Shown here: positions 1 to 12,200 of the stretch, piece by piece
How the letters are laid out: each line of letters begins with the position of its first letter
Numbering within the stretch: position 1 is the first letter of the stretch
Origin: Marisa cornuarietis
Taxonomy: Eukaryota > Mollusca > Gastropoda > Architaenioglossa > Ampullariidae
NCBI GenBank assembly: GCA_004794655.1
Contig: SMMW01000082.1
Span: 496,001-560,000, forward strand
Direction of reading: 5' to 3'
Length of the DNA: 64,000 bases
Made by a program: the position numbers and the translations under genes
The notes under the pieces: model-generated
Seen by the model: only the letters and a program-made list of their open reading frames with translations
The model's database searches: none
Told to the model about the DNA's origin: nothing

Positions 1-195
1 ACAAATAGAATGCCAGCTAAAATTAAACAGTCACAATTAAAGACATGCTCCGTCAGGAAAGACTTCAGTACAACAGGCTTTTTATTTTACAAAATGCTTT
101 TAAAACTTTGATTGAAGAATTTAAGAGCAATCTCTTCTGCATGCCAATCATTCCTACCTCCCTCCATTTCACACACACACACACACATGAAGTTT

Positions 196-1062
196 AGTAA
201 AACCTCCCTGTTAAGACTCACTAAAATCCATCAAAATCAGGTCGTAACTGAGGTTGGTCTCTATAGGGAAGTTGACCATTCTAGGAACTATGACTTCAAA
301 CACATAAAATCAAGTTCAATTATATAAATGCTGAAAATAAAGCTCTTAAACCCATATCATAGTTCTTTTCTTTGTCCTTTTCAGTCCTGCTTACTTATTC
401 CACCAATGTTTCACTTGATTGGAGATTCATAGGGGAACTAACCAAACATCTGCATAAACATTTACTGCAAAACTCCAAACTAAAAGAATAAATGATGACA
501 AAAGCTTTAAATGATGATTGAAGACAAAATTGCATTTATGCGCCATTGTGAGATTTATTCTTTAGATGCCTACTGTGTCCATGTTTGTTTAGCAAGATGG
601 GGGCTGAACTTATTTGAACAACACATGGCTCTGCTGGTAATCTTTAATGTTACTAACTAGTTGTGTCATTGGTAATAGATTCATCCTTTGGGTTGGGTCA
701 ATTCCACTTTAGGTATTGGGACGTGCAGTCTGACATAGGTTGAGATAGTCATGGCAGTCTTAATGCAACTAAAGTTGCGTGGTCAATATGGGCTTGGGGC
801 AAGATGACCAACGGCCCAATGAACAACAAGTCCCTTTCAACGTGTTCTTATTTTATTTACGTTATTTCTGCAGAAAGTCATAATATAGGTCACATGGTCG
901 GCCAAAAGCAGTCTATTTTAAAATGTACATAGTTTTTGTCAACATGACTTTTGCAACAACAGAAAAAAGTCATAATACAACACAAATGGTTGTAAGTCAC
1001 TTTCTGGGTTGTCTCTAAGAAGTGGTCGCATTATGGAAGAACTTAATACGGAGGTTTTACTG
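196..1062 (-). mobile_element. CAGTAAAACCTCC-type TIR element, copy 1
   Basis: Ends are inverted: AGTAAAACCTCCCTGTTAAG at the left and CTTAATACGGAGGTTTTACTG, reversed, at the right, followed by TA. The interior has no intact ORF. It resembles two other places in the window (6312-7575 and 20255-21008), which defines a dispersed non-autonomous family. Orientation is arbitrary. Confidence 0.65.
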
Positions 1063-1189
1063 TAGTCCGTGTATTCCTGCCTGCCCTATGTTCAACTATT
1101 CAGTGATGCTCTAACTGCTCTAATGCCTCAAATATCATGGGGTGTAGAGACAATTAACACAGAAAACTTGATTACTAATCAACTACATA

Positions 1190-1840
1190 ATAATAATAAT
1201 AGTGAAGATGTTTATAGCGCATATTGACACTCATAGAGAGCATGCTCTTAGCGTTTAACACGAGGAAGAGACATGGACTAAGTAGACACAGAACACAGGG
1301 GACGAAAGAAAACGACAGTACTGACGATGAAACAGATAACAAAAGGCATCAAGTAACAGGAACAGAAATATAGTGATTCTGCGAGAAAGATGGGTAAAGT
1401 AGCAAGAGGGAAGGGGGCGGGGTTAAGAAGGACGAGCATTGTGTGGACTGTGTTAGGAGAAATGCTCAAGGAAGAGGTGCGTTTTCAGTGCAGATTTGAA
1501 AGATTCAGTTGTAGGAAGGTGGCGGATATGGAAAGGAAGAGAGTTCCATTGTTTTGCAGCACAGTAGCCAAAAGTCCTGTGACCATATGTTGTTGTTCTG
1601 GTGACAGGAACAGTTAGGATACGGTCGTCAGACGAAGAGCGGAGTTGTCTGGACGGAGAGTAAGGGATGAGAAGTTCAGAGAAATAGTCAGGACAGGAGC
1701 CAGCAAAGAAATTAAAACACAGCACAGACAGTTTGTACTGAATGCGAGAACGGATGGGTAGCCAGTGTAGAAAACAAGAACATGCAAGAACCTCAAATGA
1801 TCAATCACGTCAAATACAAGTTTCTCGATGGTCATTTACT
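1190..1840 (-). mobile_element. CR1/L2-like LINE, 3' fragment
   Basis: Minus-strand reading frames hold the C-terminal tail typical of these LINEs (SRQLRSSSDDRILTVPVTRT, then WNSLPFHIRHLPTTESFKSA), split by frameshifts. The low-coordinate end has an (ATT)n tail next to a TATAGCGC motif, like a retroelement 3' end. Closest in the window to 21290-22600. Confidence 0.7.
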
Positions 1841-2594
1841 AGAAGTCTCACATTATCCAAGAGCAAAGAAGTCACAATTTTGTGATGCTCTTCTGCTGCA
1901 CAAGTCAAACAGACTGGTCTTCTCATATCATCCACTGCTGCAGCTCATGTGCCTTCCCTAGTTGCTAAGCTACAACAGGTGATAACTATGACAGGTGATA
2001 AGTACAACAGGTGATAACTATGAACTTTTTTTTTGTTGTTGTTAAGGACAATTGTCAAGACCTGGAAAAGACATCCAGGACGGCTTTTAGATTTGTGGTA
2101 GATTCTGTTGTGAAAGATTTCATGTGTTAGTATACATGTGATCGTATGTTGTGTAAACCTTAACACTAAAAGTACAGACTGTGTGGAGAGCACATAAGAT
2201 GGAGAAACACAAAGATAGGGACTTTCTTGAGATGTCCTCATCAACTTGCCGACTTATGGTAAGCAAAGACAACCAGAAATGATCAAGACCTTTATTTTAT
2301 TTCCCACGCTGAGCAGTTCTGAGGAGCATCATTTCTCAGTTTTCTCAGACTCTGCTTCTTGCCAAGTTGACTCTACCTCCATGGTTCTCCATTATGAGGC
2401 TACATGTTCATTCTGTAAGAGTACAGATAAACTAATATAATGAAATGATGCTTAAATGTACAGTGTTTCTCCAGTAGTCCTCATTTCATCGTACTCAGAT
2501 GCTCCTCTTCTAGAGTTACTCGCTCTCTTTGGCGTCAAGCATACTAAAAATGTCAAAGCAACTGGTAGACTGGTGTAAATACATATACAGCATA
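1841..2594. other. Intergenic, nothing recognised
   Basis: About 750 bp with only short ORFs. A CAACAGGTGATAA(C/G) motif occurs three times near 1974-2020. No element ends or gene signals seen. Confidence 0.4.
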
Positions 2595-3519
2595 CAGTCG
2601 ATTCCAGTTAATTGGACCACATTGGGAGGCAATCATTTTGGTCCTAATAGCCGGCTGGTCTGATTACACGAACATGTCTTAAGTTACAAGACTGGATGTG
2701 CTATACGTAACATAAAAATGTCATGATGAGCTTTATTGTACAGCAGACACGTATGACGAACATACGAACAACAACTACTGCTGCTTACAAACTTTGTTCA
2801 TTACAAAATAAATTTACAAATTCTTTAAAACGATCTACACGATACGCAGCATGCGAAGCACAATAAAAAAAGTTCTTACCGAATTCCAGTCAATGTTTGA
2901 AGAAGTTATCCAGTCATCTTGTCATCTGATGACATCTGTTGATGGACTGCACTTAAACAAAATCACCACAAACATCTCCGGCAGCAGTAGGACCGCCTTC
3001 ATTTCTCTCCTACATGAAATAGCGGCGCAAGGTTTCAGTGCATTTCCTGGCATCCTGTGTTGTCACTTGCACTAACTCATTAGGGGCATCATCATCATCG
3101 TTGTCATCATCATCATGTCATCACTTTCCTGGTCTTCCAATGCTGTCATGTTTCGCTGCTATTCGAGCAACAATTGCAGCTTCGTAATCTTCATTTTCAT
3201 CATAACACTGAAACTCGTTGTCGATGGATAAAAATTCTTTGTAATTTTCAACCTACTGAAGTTCCATTCCGTCATCATTTTCACTTTTAATCAGCATGTC
3301 CACATCCATCTCCAAGACCAAATGCTTAAAGTGGGTAACTTGTGGCTTCTTTTTCTTATTCGCTCTCACATTCTTTGGTCTGATTAAACAGAATTTTGGT
3401 CCAAATAAGCGAATAATATTAGGTTTATGTAATAAAATTTGTTTTGGTTCTGTAAGATTTGGTCCAAATAAGCGGCTGGTCCGATTAACTGGTGTTCCGA
3501 TTAGTTGGATTTGACTTTG
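2595..3519 (-). mobile_element. Tigger/pogo-like DNA transposon relic
   Basis: TA flanks both ends. TIRs start CAGTCGATTCCAGTTAATTG at the left, with a diverged inverted match at 3480-3519. The minus strand has broken coding sequence resembling an acidic transposase C-terminus (YKEFLSIDNEFQCYDENEDY, later TTQDARKCTETLRRYF), interrupted by stops and an Asp/Met repeat. Confidence 0.6.
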
Positions 3520-6311
3520 TATGTATATATATATATGCACAGGCACAGACACACACACACAGGGAATGGGAATGGTAAAGTCGACAGTACATAAGGAAAC
3601 ATTAAACCAGTTAAGCTCTGAGTGATGATACATCAAAACCTTATTATGTAGCATAGTAGTTGAGCCTGTAAACACATGCCGCTTATAAAGAAGCCTGTCC
3701 ACAAGTCATGCCAGCTGTACGCGTGGGCTAGATGCAGTTGATGGTCAGTTGTCTCTCACAATACAGAAAACTGTAGCATTTGTCATCCACTCATCTAGAA
3801 AACATTGTCAAGGAGAAGAAATGATTTTTCTTTATCTCTTTGCATGCATTTACACTGAGAAAAAGGCAAAGAATAAAATGACAATGTCAACACAGTCCCA
3901 AGGACCCATCCTTGCAGTCATCACCTCATTCTAACATCCACTTCTCCCAATGGTTGATGCATAGTAACGACCAAAAATCAACACTGCCCTGAATTACTGG
4001 AAGAGCAGGGAAATAGAGTTTACAGTAATAACAAGAACTATTGCAATAACAAGAACATTTCTAGGAGCAAACAGCCAGTCATGGGAACAAATGGGTTGAT
4101 CATCACAGAGCAGTAACTCTAAATAAGAAAATAAGCTGTGTGACAGCCTCGACTACTGGTTTCGTGCTTCACAAACAACTGTTGTTTGTTTCTCTCAGCA
4201 GAAAGACAGTAGCTCACATTGCAGCTCATAGCTTCCCCACAGACAGCCTGAACCATTCAGTTCCTTAAAGATTGTGAAACAACTGTTGTTCTTTTAAACT
4301 GTACCCCTCATAATCCCAACAGATTTATGCTATTTTTAGCTTGTGTTTCACACAAGACACTACCAGCACAACATGAACAAGAATAAAACAGTCGTACCAA
4401 ACAGTTGTGGAGGTCACAGATCAACTGGCTTCAAGCAAACTTCTAAACTAGCAAACAAATCCAGAACAGTGAGAAAATGTGTAGATTTTGGCTTAGTTTA
4501 CTGCATATAACCATATCCTGGCTCTAACTCCTGCAGTCTAGGGTGCATGTGATGTGTACTTTACAGGTGTTGCCTGTCCTCATCATTGACACATCATTTC
4601 ACTTGACAAAGGTGTAGCACACACATCATCATACTTGACAGCATGCCTTACACATCACAGGTATATAATACTTCCTTTGTACAATAACAATAATAGTCAT
4701 AATGAGCTTCATCAACAACAGCATTTATAAATGTATACAACAGATAGTAGTCTTACCTTTTCAATCATGTACACCACTCAGAAAGCAACCCACCATTCAG
4801 GCATAAAGAGCAGTACTCAAGCACATTCAGTCAAACTAGACAAAAGGAAGACACATGTCTGATCTACTCACATTCCAGGCCACCTAACAAGTTATGTGCA
4901 CCTCATGAACTCAGTTGTAATCAATCAATCGTGCATATGTCAGGAGCAGTTGCACTCCATAACTTACTCATGTGTAATGCATGTGCATCCTAACTGCACA
5001 GCAAGCATGACAAGTATTTCTGCTGAGCTCACAGTCTGTCTCTTCAGGTAGGATATAGTTGTGTTAGCCTCAAAAGCTAAAATGTACTGTTGTTAGCTTC
5101 TTTCACCTAACCTGTTAAGTCACCCACACTAGTCTACAAACTGAAACAAAGGAGGACATGGAGGTGTTGTGATGACCCCAGCATACAAAGCATACCTTAG
5201 CTCTCCAACAAACAAACTCTGGATGCAGAAAGTACAGACATCTAAGTATAATGTCAGTTCCTTATGACGCTGCCGAATACTTACAAATTGGCTACTTGAC
5301 TAACAGATATGGGTGAGCACAAACGGACGCTGATTTGTCACTTCTGCAATGACCTTCGAGCAACAAAATCAACCAACTTGTTACTGCTTACACATACGTA
5401 CTACATGAGTTCCCAATGACCAGATCAATGTGCTTTATAATTATGTATATGCATACATATATACTGTATAATGCCAGTACACACACAAGAGGAGAAGCTG
5501 GTGACACGCTGTGGACACTACACGTGAAGGACAGAAACCACACATACATTGTAAGATCTCGTACATTTCATTTCTGTTAACAGCACACGAACACTTCGGA
5601 TACTTTGGATGCTGCTGGAGGTCACCCACCTTGGCAATTAAGTTCCGTGATAACAAAGTGGTATAGACACTAAGAACAAAGCTTGAAATAGGCAGTCCAA
5701 CAGATCTGGCAGACCCATGCATTACACCTCCCCACTAACATAAACCAACAGTCAGCCAGATGTGGTATATGCTGCAGGCACACGAGCGTAATATGCATAG
5801 TCACTACTCCAGCACTTCAAGGATCATGATCTACAAACCTTTATAAGAGCAAGAGGACTACATCTCAGGTTATAAAAGCTTTCGGAAGGTCTGCTAACAC
5901 AGAATGAAACCATGCCCAACATAATCTGTGTAGTCTGGCCATGCAGCAATGAGCAAACATGGTAGACACTTGATTGTCCTGCAGCTACTGTCATAAAAAT
6001 GAGGTCTAGAGTTGTGGAGAAAAACCCTTGAGAAAACATTTACTGCTGTCAAAGTTTAAGTTCTATTATTAATATCAGCCCTATAACACACCATCCCAGT
6101 GAAGTCATGTAACTTTCACCTACAGACAGTACAGGCTACATTTCATGGAGCAATGAGAGACTAATTCCTGTTACTCATAACGGCGACACCACAGTCCACA
6201 TTACACTGAACAATGAGAGACTAATTCCTGTTACCCATAACAGTGACACCACAATCCACATTACACTGAACAGTGAGAGACTCACCTTGCAATCCTCAGT
6301 TGACAAAGCTA
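3520..6311. other. Intergenic, largely featureless
   Basis: AT-rich sequence without a supported gene. It includes 2.5 copies of a roughly 60-bp tandem repeat at 6140-6295 (GAGAGACTAATTCCTGTTAC core). Short TG/CA runs only elsewhere. Confidence 0.4.
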
Positions 6312-7575
6312 CAGCAAAACTTCCCTAGTAAGACTCACAAAAATCCACCAAAATCAAGTCATAGCTGAGAGGGGTTGTAGTAGGGAGATCAACCAGACTG
6401 CTTTCATTCCACGAACTATGACTTCAAGCATCTACTAATTATAGTTCATTTATTTAAATGTTACAATAAATCTATTAAAAACCATATTATGATGATTTGC
6501 CGTTTTCACTTTTGCTCGGTCATGCTTATTCTGCCAATGCTGAACTTGACTAAAGATGTATAGTGGAATCAACTCTCTAGGTAAGTACAGCCAGTCAGTA
6601 CAAGTATACCATGGTAGTCAATGATGCTCTCTTAAAATGCACTATTTCTAGTTTTCAATATGATTTCTGCAAAACATTGTAAGATGGTGGCTGGACTTGT
6701 TTGAACCAACGGTGTTTTTGGTAGTAGCTTCTTGTGCTATCACGGAATCACGGATAAATTTCTCTTTTGGGCCTATGTTGATTTGACTTTTGGTGTTGTG
6801 ACTATGTAGTCTTATGTGAGCCGATATGGTCAAAGCACTGTTGATTTGACTGAGGTGTTTGGGTGATATGGCTGGGGCGATATGGTTTAGGGTCAAAATG
6901 ACTGGTGACCCAATGAACAACCAGTCTCTTTTAAAATGTACCGTAAATTTCGGACTATAAGCCATGACTTTCCCGCCAGCTTTAAACCCTGCGGCTTAAA
7001 CAGCGATGCGGCTTGTTTCCCGATTTTTCAGATTCTTATTAATTTTTCGATGAGCTTCATGTTAAAGTGTTAACTGTTCACCCTGTTACAATGTTAACTG
7101 TACACATTTTTAAATCAAAGCCGCATACAATCGAAGTATTCAGATCAGTTGCTGAAGCACACCCCCTCATCATGCCAAAAACAAGATGAAATGGTTATGA
7201 TGCAGCAGTCAAGTTGTATATATTTGTGGCTTTTAAACCAGTGCAGCTTATTTGTGAGCATTTCTTTAATATAATTTTGTGGATGCGGCTTATAAAAATG
7301 TGCACTAAATAGACCGAAATTTACGGCTTCAGGAGTCATAACAGAGGGCAAATGGTTTGCCAGAAAGTCTTTTTTAAAATGTAGGTTTTTTTTTTTAATA
7401 TGCGACTTCCGCCAAAAAGTGTAATAGAGCACAAACTGTTGGTTGTCAGTCATGTTGGGGAGGAAATTGAAATAGAGATAATGCTTATTTAGAGAAATAT
7501 GTCCATGAAAATTGTTTGGGTCGTATCTAAGCAGGGGACTGCAATACGGAAGGTCTTAACAAAGAGTTTTTACTG
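6312..7575 (+). mobile_element. CAGTAAAACCTCC-type TIR element, copy 2 (interrupted)
   Basis: Left end CAGCAAAACTTCCCTAGTAA after TA; right end inverted at 7545-7575 (TTTTTACTG). The interior parallels copy 1 (for example GACCCAATGAACAAC near 6906). It is split by a separate MITE at 6941-7326. Confidence 0.6.
6941..7326 (+). mobile_element. Pogo-like MITE, copy 1 (nested)
   Basis: 13-15 bp perfect TIR, CCGTAAATTTCGG, at both ends. TA at the left flank; the right TA is lost. The interior retains ATGCCAAAAACAAGATGA and a K-L-Y-I-F-type reading frame, resembling the start of a pogo/CENP-B-type transposase, then jumps to the 3' end. The same structure recurs at 52688-53041. Confidence 0.7.
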
Positions 7576-9075
7576 CACTGCAAAAGCACCCTAACCTCAC
7601 CAGAAGTAGAAAACATCAACTGAGACAAAACTAGATATGGTGAACGAACAGCAGTTGTTGGTGCACACATCTTGTATGGACATGTATACTATCTCCAGTC
7701 ACTGCACATGCTATCTGCAGTCTCTCTGTATATGGAAAATCAAGGCTGGCAACATTGGCAAGACACTGTTTTCTTAAGAAAGTGTAAGGTAGAGTATATT
7801 TTACCCACCTGTAAAGTTTAATATTACAATGAAATTGATGAAAAAGAGTAATAATCGTTTAATAACATCTCTGAAAGCTTCTTAAGCTTCATGCCAACAT
7901 AGAGATGCTATAGTTTCATGCAACATTTGGTAACACACTATATTTAGAATCAGCCACCTCGGCTTATCCTAACCCAGTCTACTGGAGTACAACATAGTCA
8001 CACTGCATGAAGCACAGTATGGCATCATACTACCAGCCAGCCAGCCAATGTCTTGCAGCAACAGGAAGACAATGTAGTAATCTCCCTGCTGATGTTTATT
8101 TTACCTACTTTGTCAACAAGACTTCTGGAATGTTGGCTTCACTGTAACCCTCACTCTCCACCACCATGTTTCCCTACAGCCATGCTTACCACCCACTCTT
8201 CTCATTCACATATTATGCACGTTTAAAACCTAAATACAAACGGCATCACTGCCTTTATCACCTTTGTTTGTATGAGAATACTAATCTCCTCACATGTATT
8301 GGAATGTTTCAGGGTAGTGCATTTTAATACACAGCTATTTGTTTCTCTTCTGAAAAAGTTATACATTTTTCCCAGAAAAATTTTGAAAGGTCGAGGAATG
8401 AGAGCCACCAATGTCATCCTGATCATGTCCACGGTCAGACTGACATTGTTGAATGATGCTGAGGAAGCTGCTGATGAGGTATTTTTGACAAGGCAGCCAT
8501 TTCTGACTGGCCGCAAGCAAGGCTAAGGACAGCGACTTTTATACTTTATCTTCCTATCTAGGAAAAAGCAAAAGAACACCTTATGTAGCCGACTCTTGCA
8601 AGAAGTTAATAGCATCATTTTCCGCACGTTTCCTTTTTTAAAATCTGGGGATAAATTTGTTGATGAGCAATTTTGCTAATGAAAGCATTTTCTCTCCACA
8701 TTGAAAGAACACTAAGTCCTAAACACACTATTTCTGAAGATGCACCATCCCAGAATCAAACAAAGTTTCCACAAGGGAGCCCATGAAAGAGTCCAACTTT
8801 GGCTGTGCAACTATTGAACCCAAGTCAGCTATAAAAAGTTAAGTAATCCAAGATCCGATCACTCTGCACCATTCTTAGGAATGTACTGTCTTCTGGAAGC
8901 CCCTTGCAGCACCTAAGCCACAGTTGTCGGTGATGTATTGCCTTATTGGTTCTGCATGTGGCATTGAGTCTTCTCTCACGTCATCACAAATGTACCATCT
9001 TTTAGAGGTCACTTAAACTGATCTCCCTCCACAGTCTTGTACACAGCTTCCATTTGTTGTTAAAAATCAAACTGT
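7576..9075 (-). other. Probable 3' UTR side of the ARHGAP gene
   Basis: Downstream of the ARHGAP stop, with no coding signal on either strand. The minus-strand AATAAA complement at 8095-8100 is one candidate poly(A) signal, but several others exist and none can be chosen from sequence alone. A short CCAG run lies at 8037-8048. Confidence 0.35.
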
Positions 9076-9247
9076 TCACTGGAAGAGCACATCATACTCG
9101 AGAAGCATGTACTCAACGACCCTGCTCTGGCACATGGTCAGCACAGCCATATTACTGAGGTCGCCTTCAGCCCACATGAGGGTGGGACCAAAGACAATGG
9201 CAACATTCTGCACCTGCATTCGGTTTTCTTGACTGAAGTGGACCACG
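9076..9247 (-). CDS. ARHGAP12/27: ARHGAP exon 15: RhoGAP C-terminus and stop
   Basis: 172 nt ending in TGA at 9078-9076. NRMQVQNVAIVFGPTLMWAE includes the conserved Asn that stabilises the transition state. The protein stops directly after the domain (EYDVLFQ), with no C-terminal tail. Confidence 0.95.
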
Positions 9248-12200
9248 CTGTTCAGAAAACATAAGGTTCGTGTTAGACTTTAACAGCTGATCCCAGAACA
9301 GGCAGAGGATTTTTCAACATGCTTATTTCTGTTAGTGTATCTGTTTTCACTGCATTTATGCCCTGATAATCTTAAGAAAGATGGGTCGATGAAGAAGGGT
9401 AGACACAAAGATGGGTAGACACACAAAGAACCAAAAAAGGGAAGGGGAAAGAAAATGAAAAGAAATAATGATGAGATGAGAAAAGAGAAAAATCAGAAAG
9501 AATAAAAAGGATGGAATGAAAGAACAAGAAAAAAAGAAAAAACAAAACAAAACAAAAAAACAAAGGAAAAAAGGAATAGAAAGAATGAACTGAACATGAA
9601 AAAAAAGACATAAAGAAGGTGAAGAAGAAAAGAATAGCAGAAAGAAATGAGGCAGTTTATGTAAAACTTTTCAGTATGTTTCTGTTTCTGAAACCAGCTA
9701 AGCAACATTTAGAAGTATTTTTTCATCAAGGAATAATAACTGCTGAAATTATACTCTGAGCTGATGAGGTGTCTTTATTGGATACTTGTCCCTGGGGACA
9801 GTAACACTTTAGGTTTCTCCTTTGATTATCATTCGAAGGATAAGCTACTTGTCCTTGTAAGCCTTGTCTAGAAAATCACTTCACTGGTATCCCAACCAAA
9901 ATCACTGACTATCCTCTAACTGAAATTCCCTGTAAGGACATTTTGGAGAAGCCGGCATATATTTATAACTCAGCATAAAAGTGACTACCAACAAGCGTAC
10001 GAAAAGGTTAATCTTATGTGTGAATAAGACGTTATGAAATACGCTGATGCCAGACACTCACTTTTTCAAATGCTGGAAGAGGACACGCATGGTTTCAAAG
10101 TTGCATCTGGGTATGCAGCCCAGTGCCTCTTTAAAGGCTTTCAGTTTTTCTTTAGAAGTTTCCTTTCCTGAAATGACAAATGAGTACATTCTCAATACCA
10201 TTTTCCCCTCATTACTTGAAATCTGCTTTGGCTACTGCTGCTGGCTTTAGACCACATGCAAAGATTTATTAGATGGTGTTGTGCTCTCTCCTGCTCTGTT
10301 GATTTGTTGATTTTTGCTTTATTTTTTTTACCATTGTTTTCATCTAGTGCTCTAATAAATAAAAGCACAGCATACACATCAGCATTGTTATGAAGATGGG
10401 GATAAACATGCATACTGCTTCCCCACTTTCAAAGAAATCAAGGTATCAAGGTCAGAGTTAACCAACCAAAACTAAACTCTGGAAAGAAGGCATTGTAGGG
10501 AATATAATTTTTAATTTAATAGGGCTTTCTTTTCTGTGTGTTTAGATATCATGGTTCAAATTTAATTATAATTTAATTATAATTTCACAGGTCTTTATTA
10601 TTTGAGATTGTATTCATTTTACATGGCTTCTTTTTCTGTTAGCCATGATGTTATCCTCCACCTATCCACCTACTCCTCTTGATAATGGCTTAAGACCAGA
10701 TATTAACATTCAAATCTCTCTTGATAATGGATAAAGCTTAAAACCAGATATTAGTAGAACATTAAAATCTCTTTTCGAAAAAGACTTACTAGTGGCATCA
10801 ATAAACTTGTTGACGCTCTTGAAGGGAAAAAGTGGCTCTTTTAACTCACGAAAGAACAGCTTTAGAGCACCTGTAAGAGTGTGGATGTCCCACTGGGGGT
10901 CCATCAGATTGTGAGTATCATCTGCAAAGAGAAAACACGTATCTTCTTTTCTAGACATCAAAGTGCCTGGAGGCAGACCTACTGCTGCTCTGACTACAGA
11001 ACTACTCATTACTCCTCCTCATATCTAGCTGGTACATGGTGTCAACAAGAGACCTCCAGTTCTGTCTGTCAGCAGCACATTTAGTTATGTTCTATGTCAG
11101 TTTCTATCCCATTTTCCTTCTTAACTGATCTTCGTCAGTTTTCTTTTGGTCATCTATATTTCCTCATACCATCAGCTGTCTAATTATGTCCAAATATTTT
11201 GAGGGGTGCAGCTGTTTTCATTCTGCACACATACCCCAGCCAAATCCACCTTCTGTTTTTGTATTTTGTATGGTTGCCATATTTGTACAGCTGGCTTCTA
11301 ATTTTTTTGGCTAGAAAATCTTGATAATTTTCTTCAGACGTTTGTTTTGGAACATCTCTAGTTTCTGCTTGATTTTTGCCGGCATCTTCCAGCATCACTC
11401 CCACAAAGAAAGACGAAAAGCACATTGCTTCTGTGAATACTTAAATTTGTATTCCTGCTTAGAACTTTAGATTCCATTTAATATTTTAGTAACTTCCAGA
11501 TTTCTTTGATGGCAAATTTGATGAGTTTGTTCTTTATGTTCTTTTCCCTATCTCCATCTGCTGATACTATATTGCCAGAATATGTAAAGTAATAAGTTGT
11601 CTCCACTTCTCTGCTGACCTGCTGTGCTTTCTCATTTCTTGTGTTTTGCCTGTTTACTTTATCTCCTATTTTTGATGCAGTTTCGATAAAATTGTTCATT
11701 TTCTCCTGTGCATGCAGGTCTGGAATTTCTAGCACCACCAGGGTTAACATTTCAGGGTAAAGCCCATCATGCCATAGAGCTTTACCATTTTTTTTGAGAG
11801 GAGGATGGCTTTACCTCTGTCATGATGATGGGAATCAGATATACCTCCAGGTCTTCTTCACTTTCTGGAATTTTAATGAGTATTGAAGGGTCTGGTTAGC
11901 TGATCAGCTGCTGCAAGATCTCTTTCCAGCTCTCTTCTTTCCAACTTCTTTCTGTGATGATGTTACTGTCTTGAGCTTGTAAAGGCAGATCTGACTTCCA
12001 TTTCTATTTTCTGTTTTTTGTAGACAGCATTTATGTGTTGTCTTTATTTTCTGCTCTTATAGCAAGGTTTTCTACAAACTCTCCTTTATTTCTTCTAGCA
12101 CTCCTTTTACTTCTTTGTCTTTGTGGGAATATTCTGTCACCAACCCTCCCCTCTTTTAGGTACTGAGACTTTGTGTTAAGCAGTTGATGTTTTATCTTTT

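Noticed and set aside
2851..3075. 74-codon plus-strand ORF as a possible gene
   Set aside because: Lies inside a TIR element whose coding remnant is on the opposite strand.
9356..9708. Phe/Ser/Leu-rich ORFs resembling membrane proteins
   Set aside because: They translate the long pyrimidine tract; low-complexity and inside an intron.
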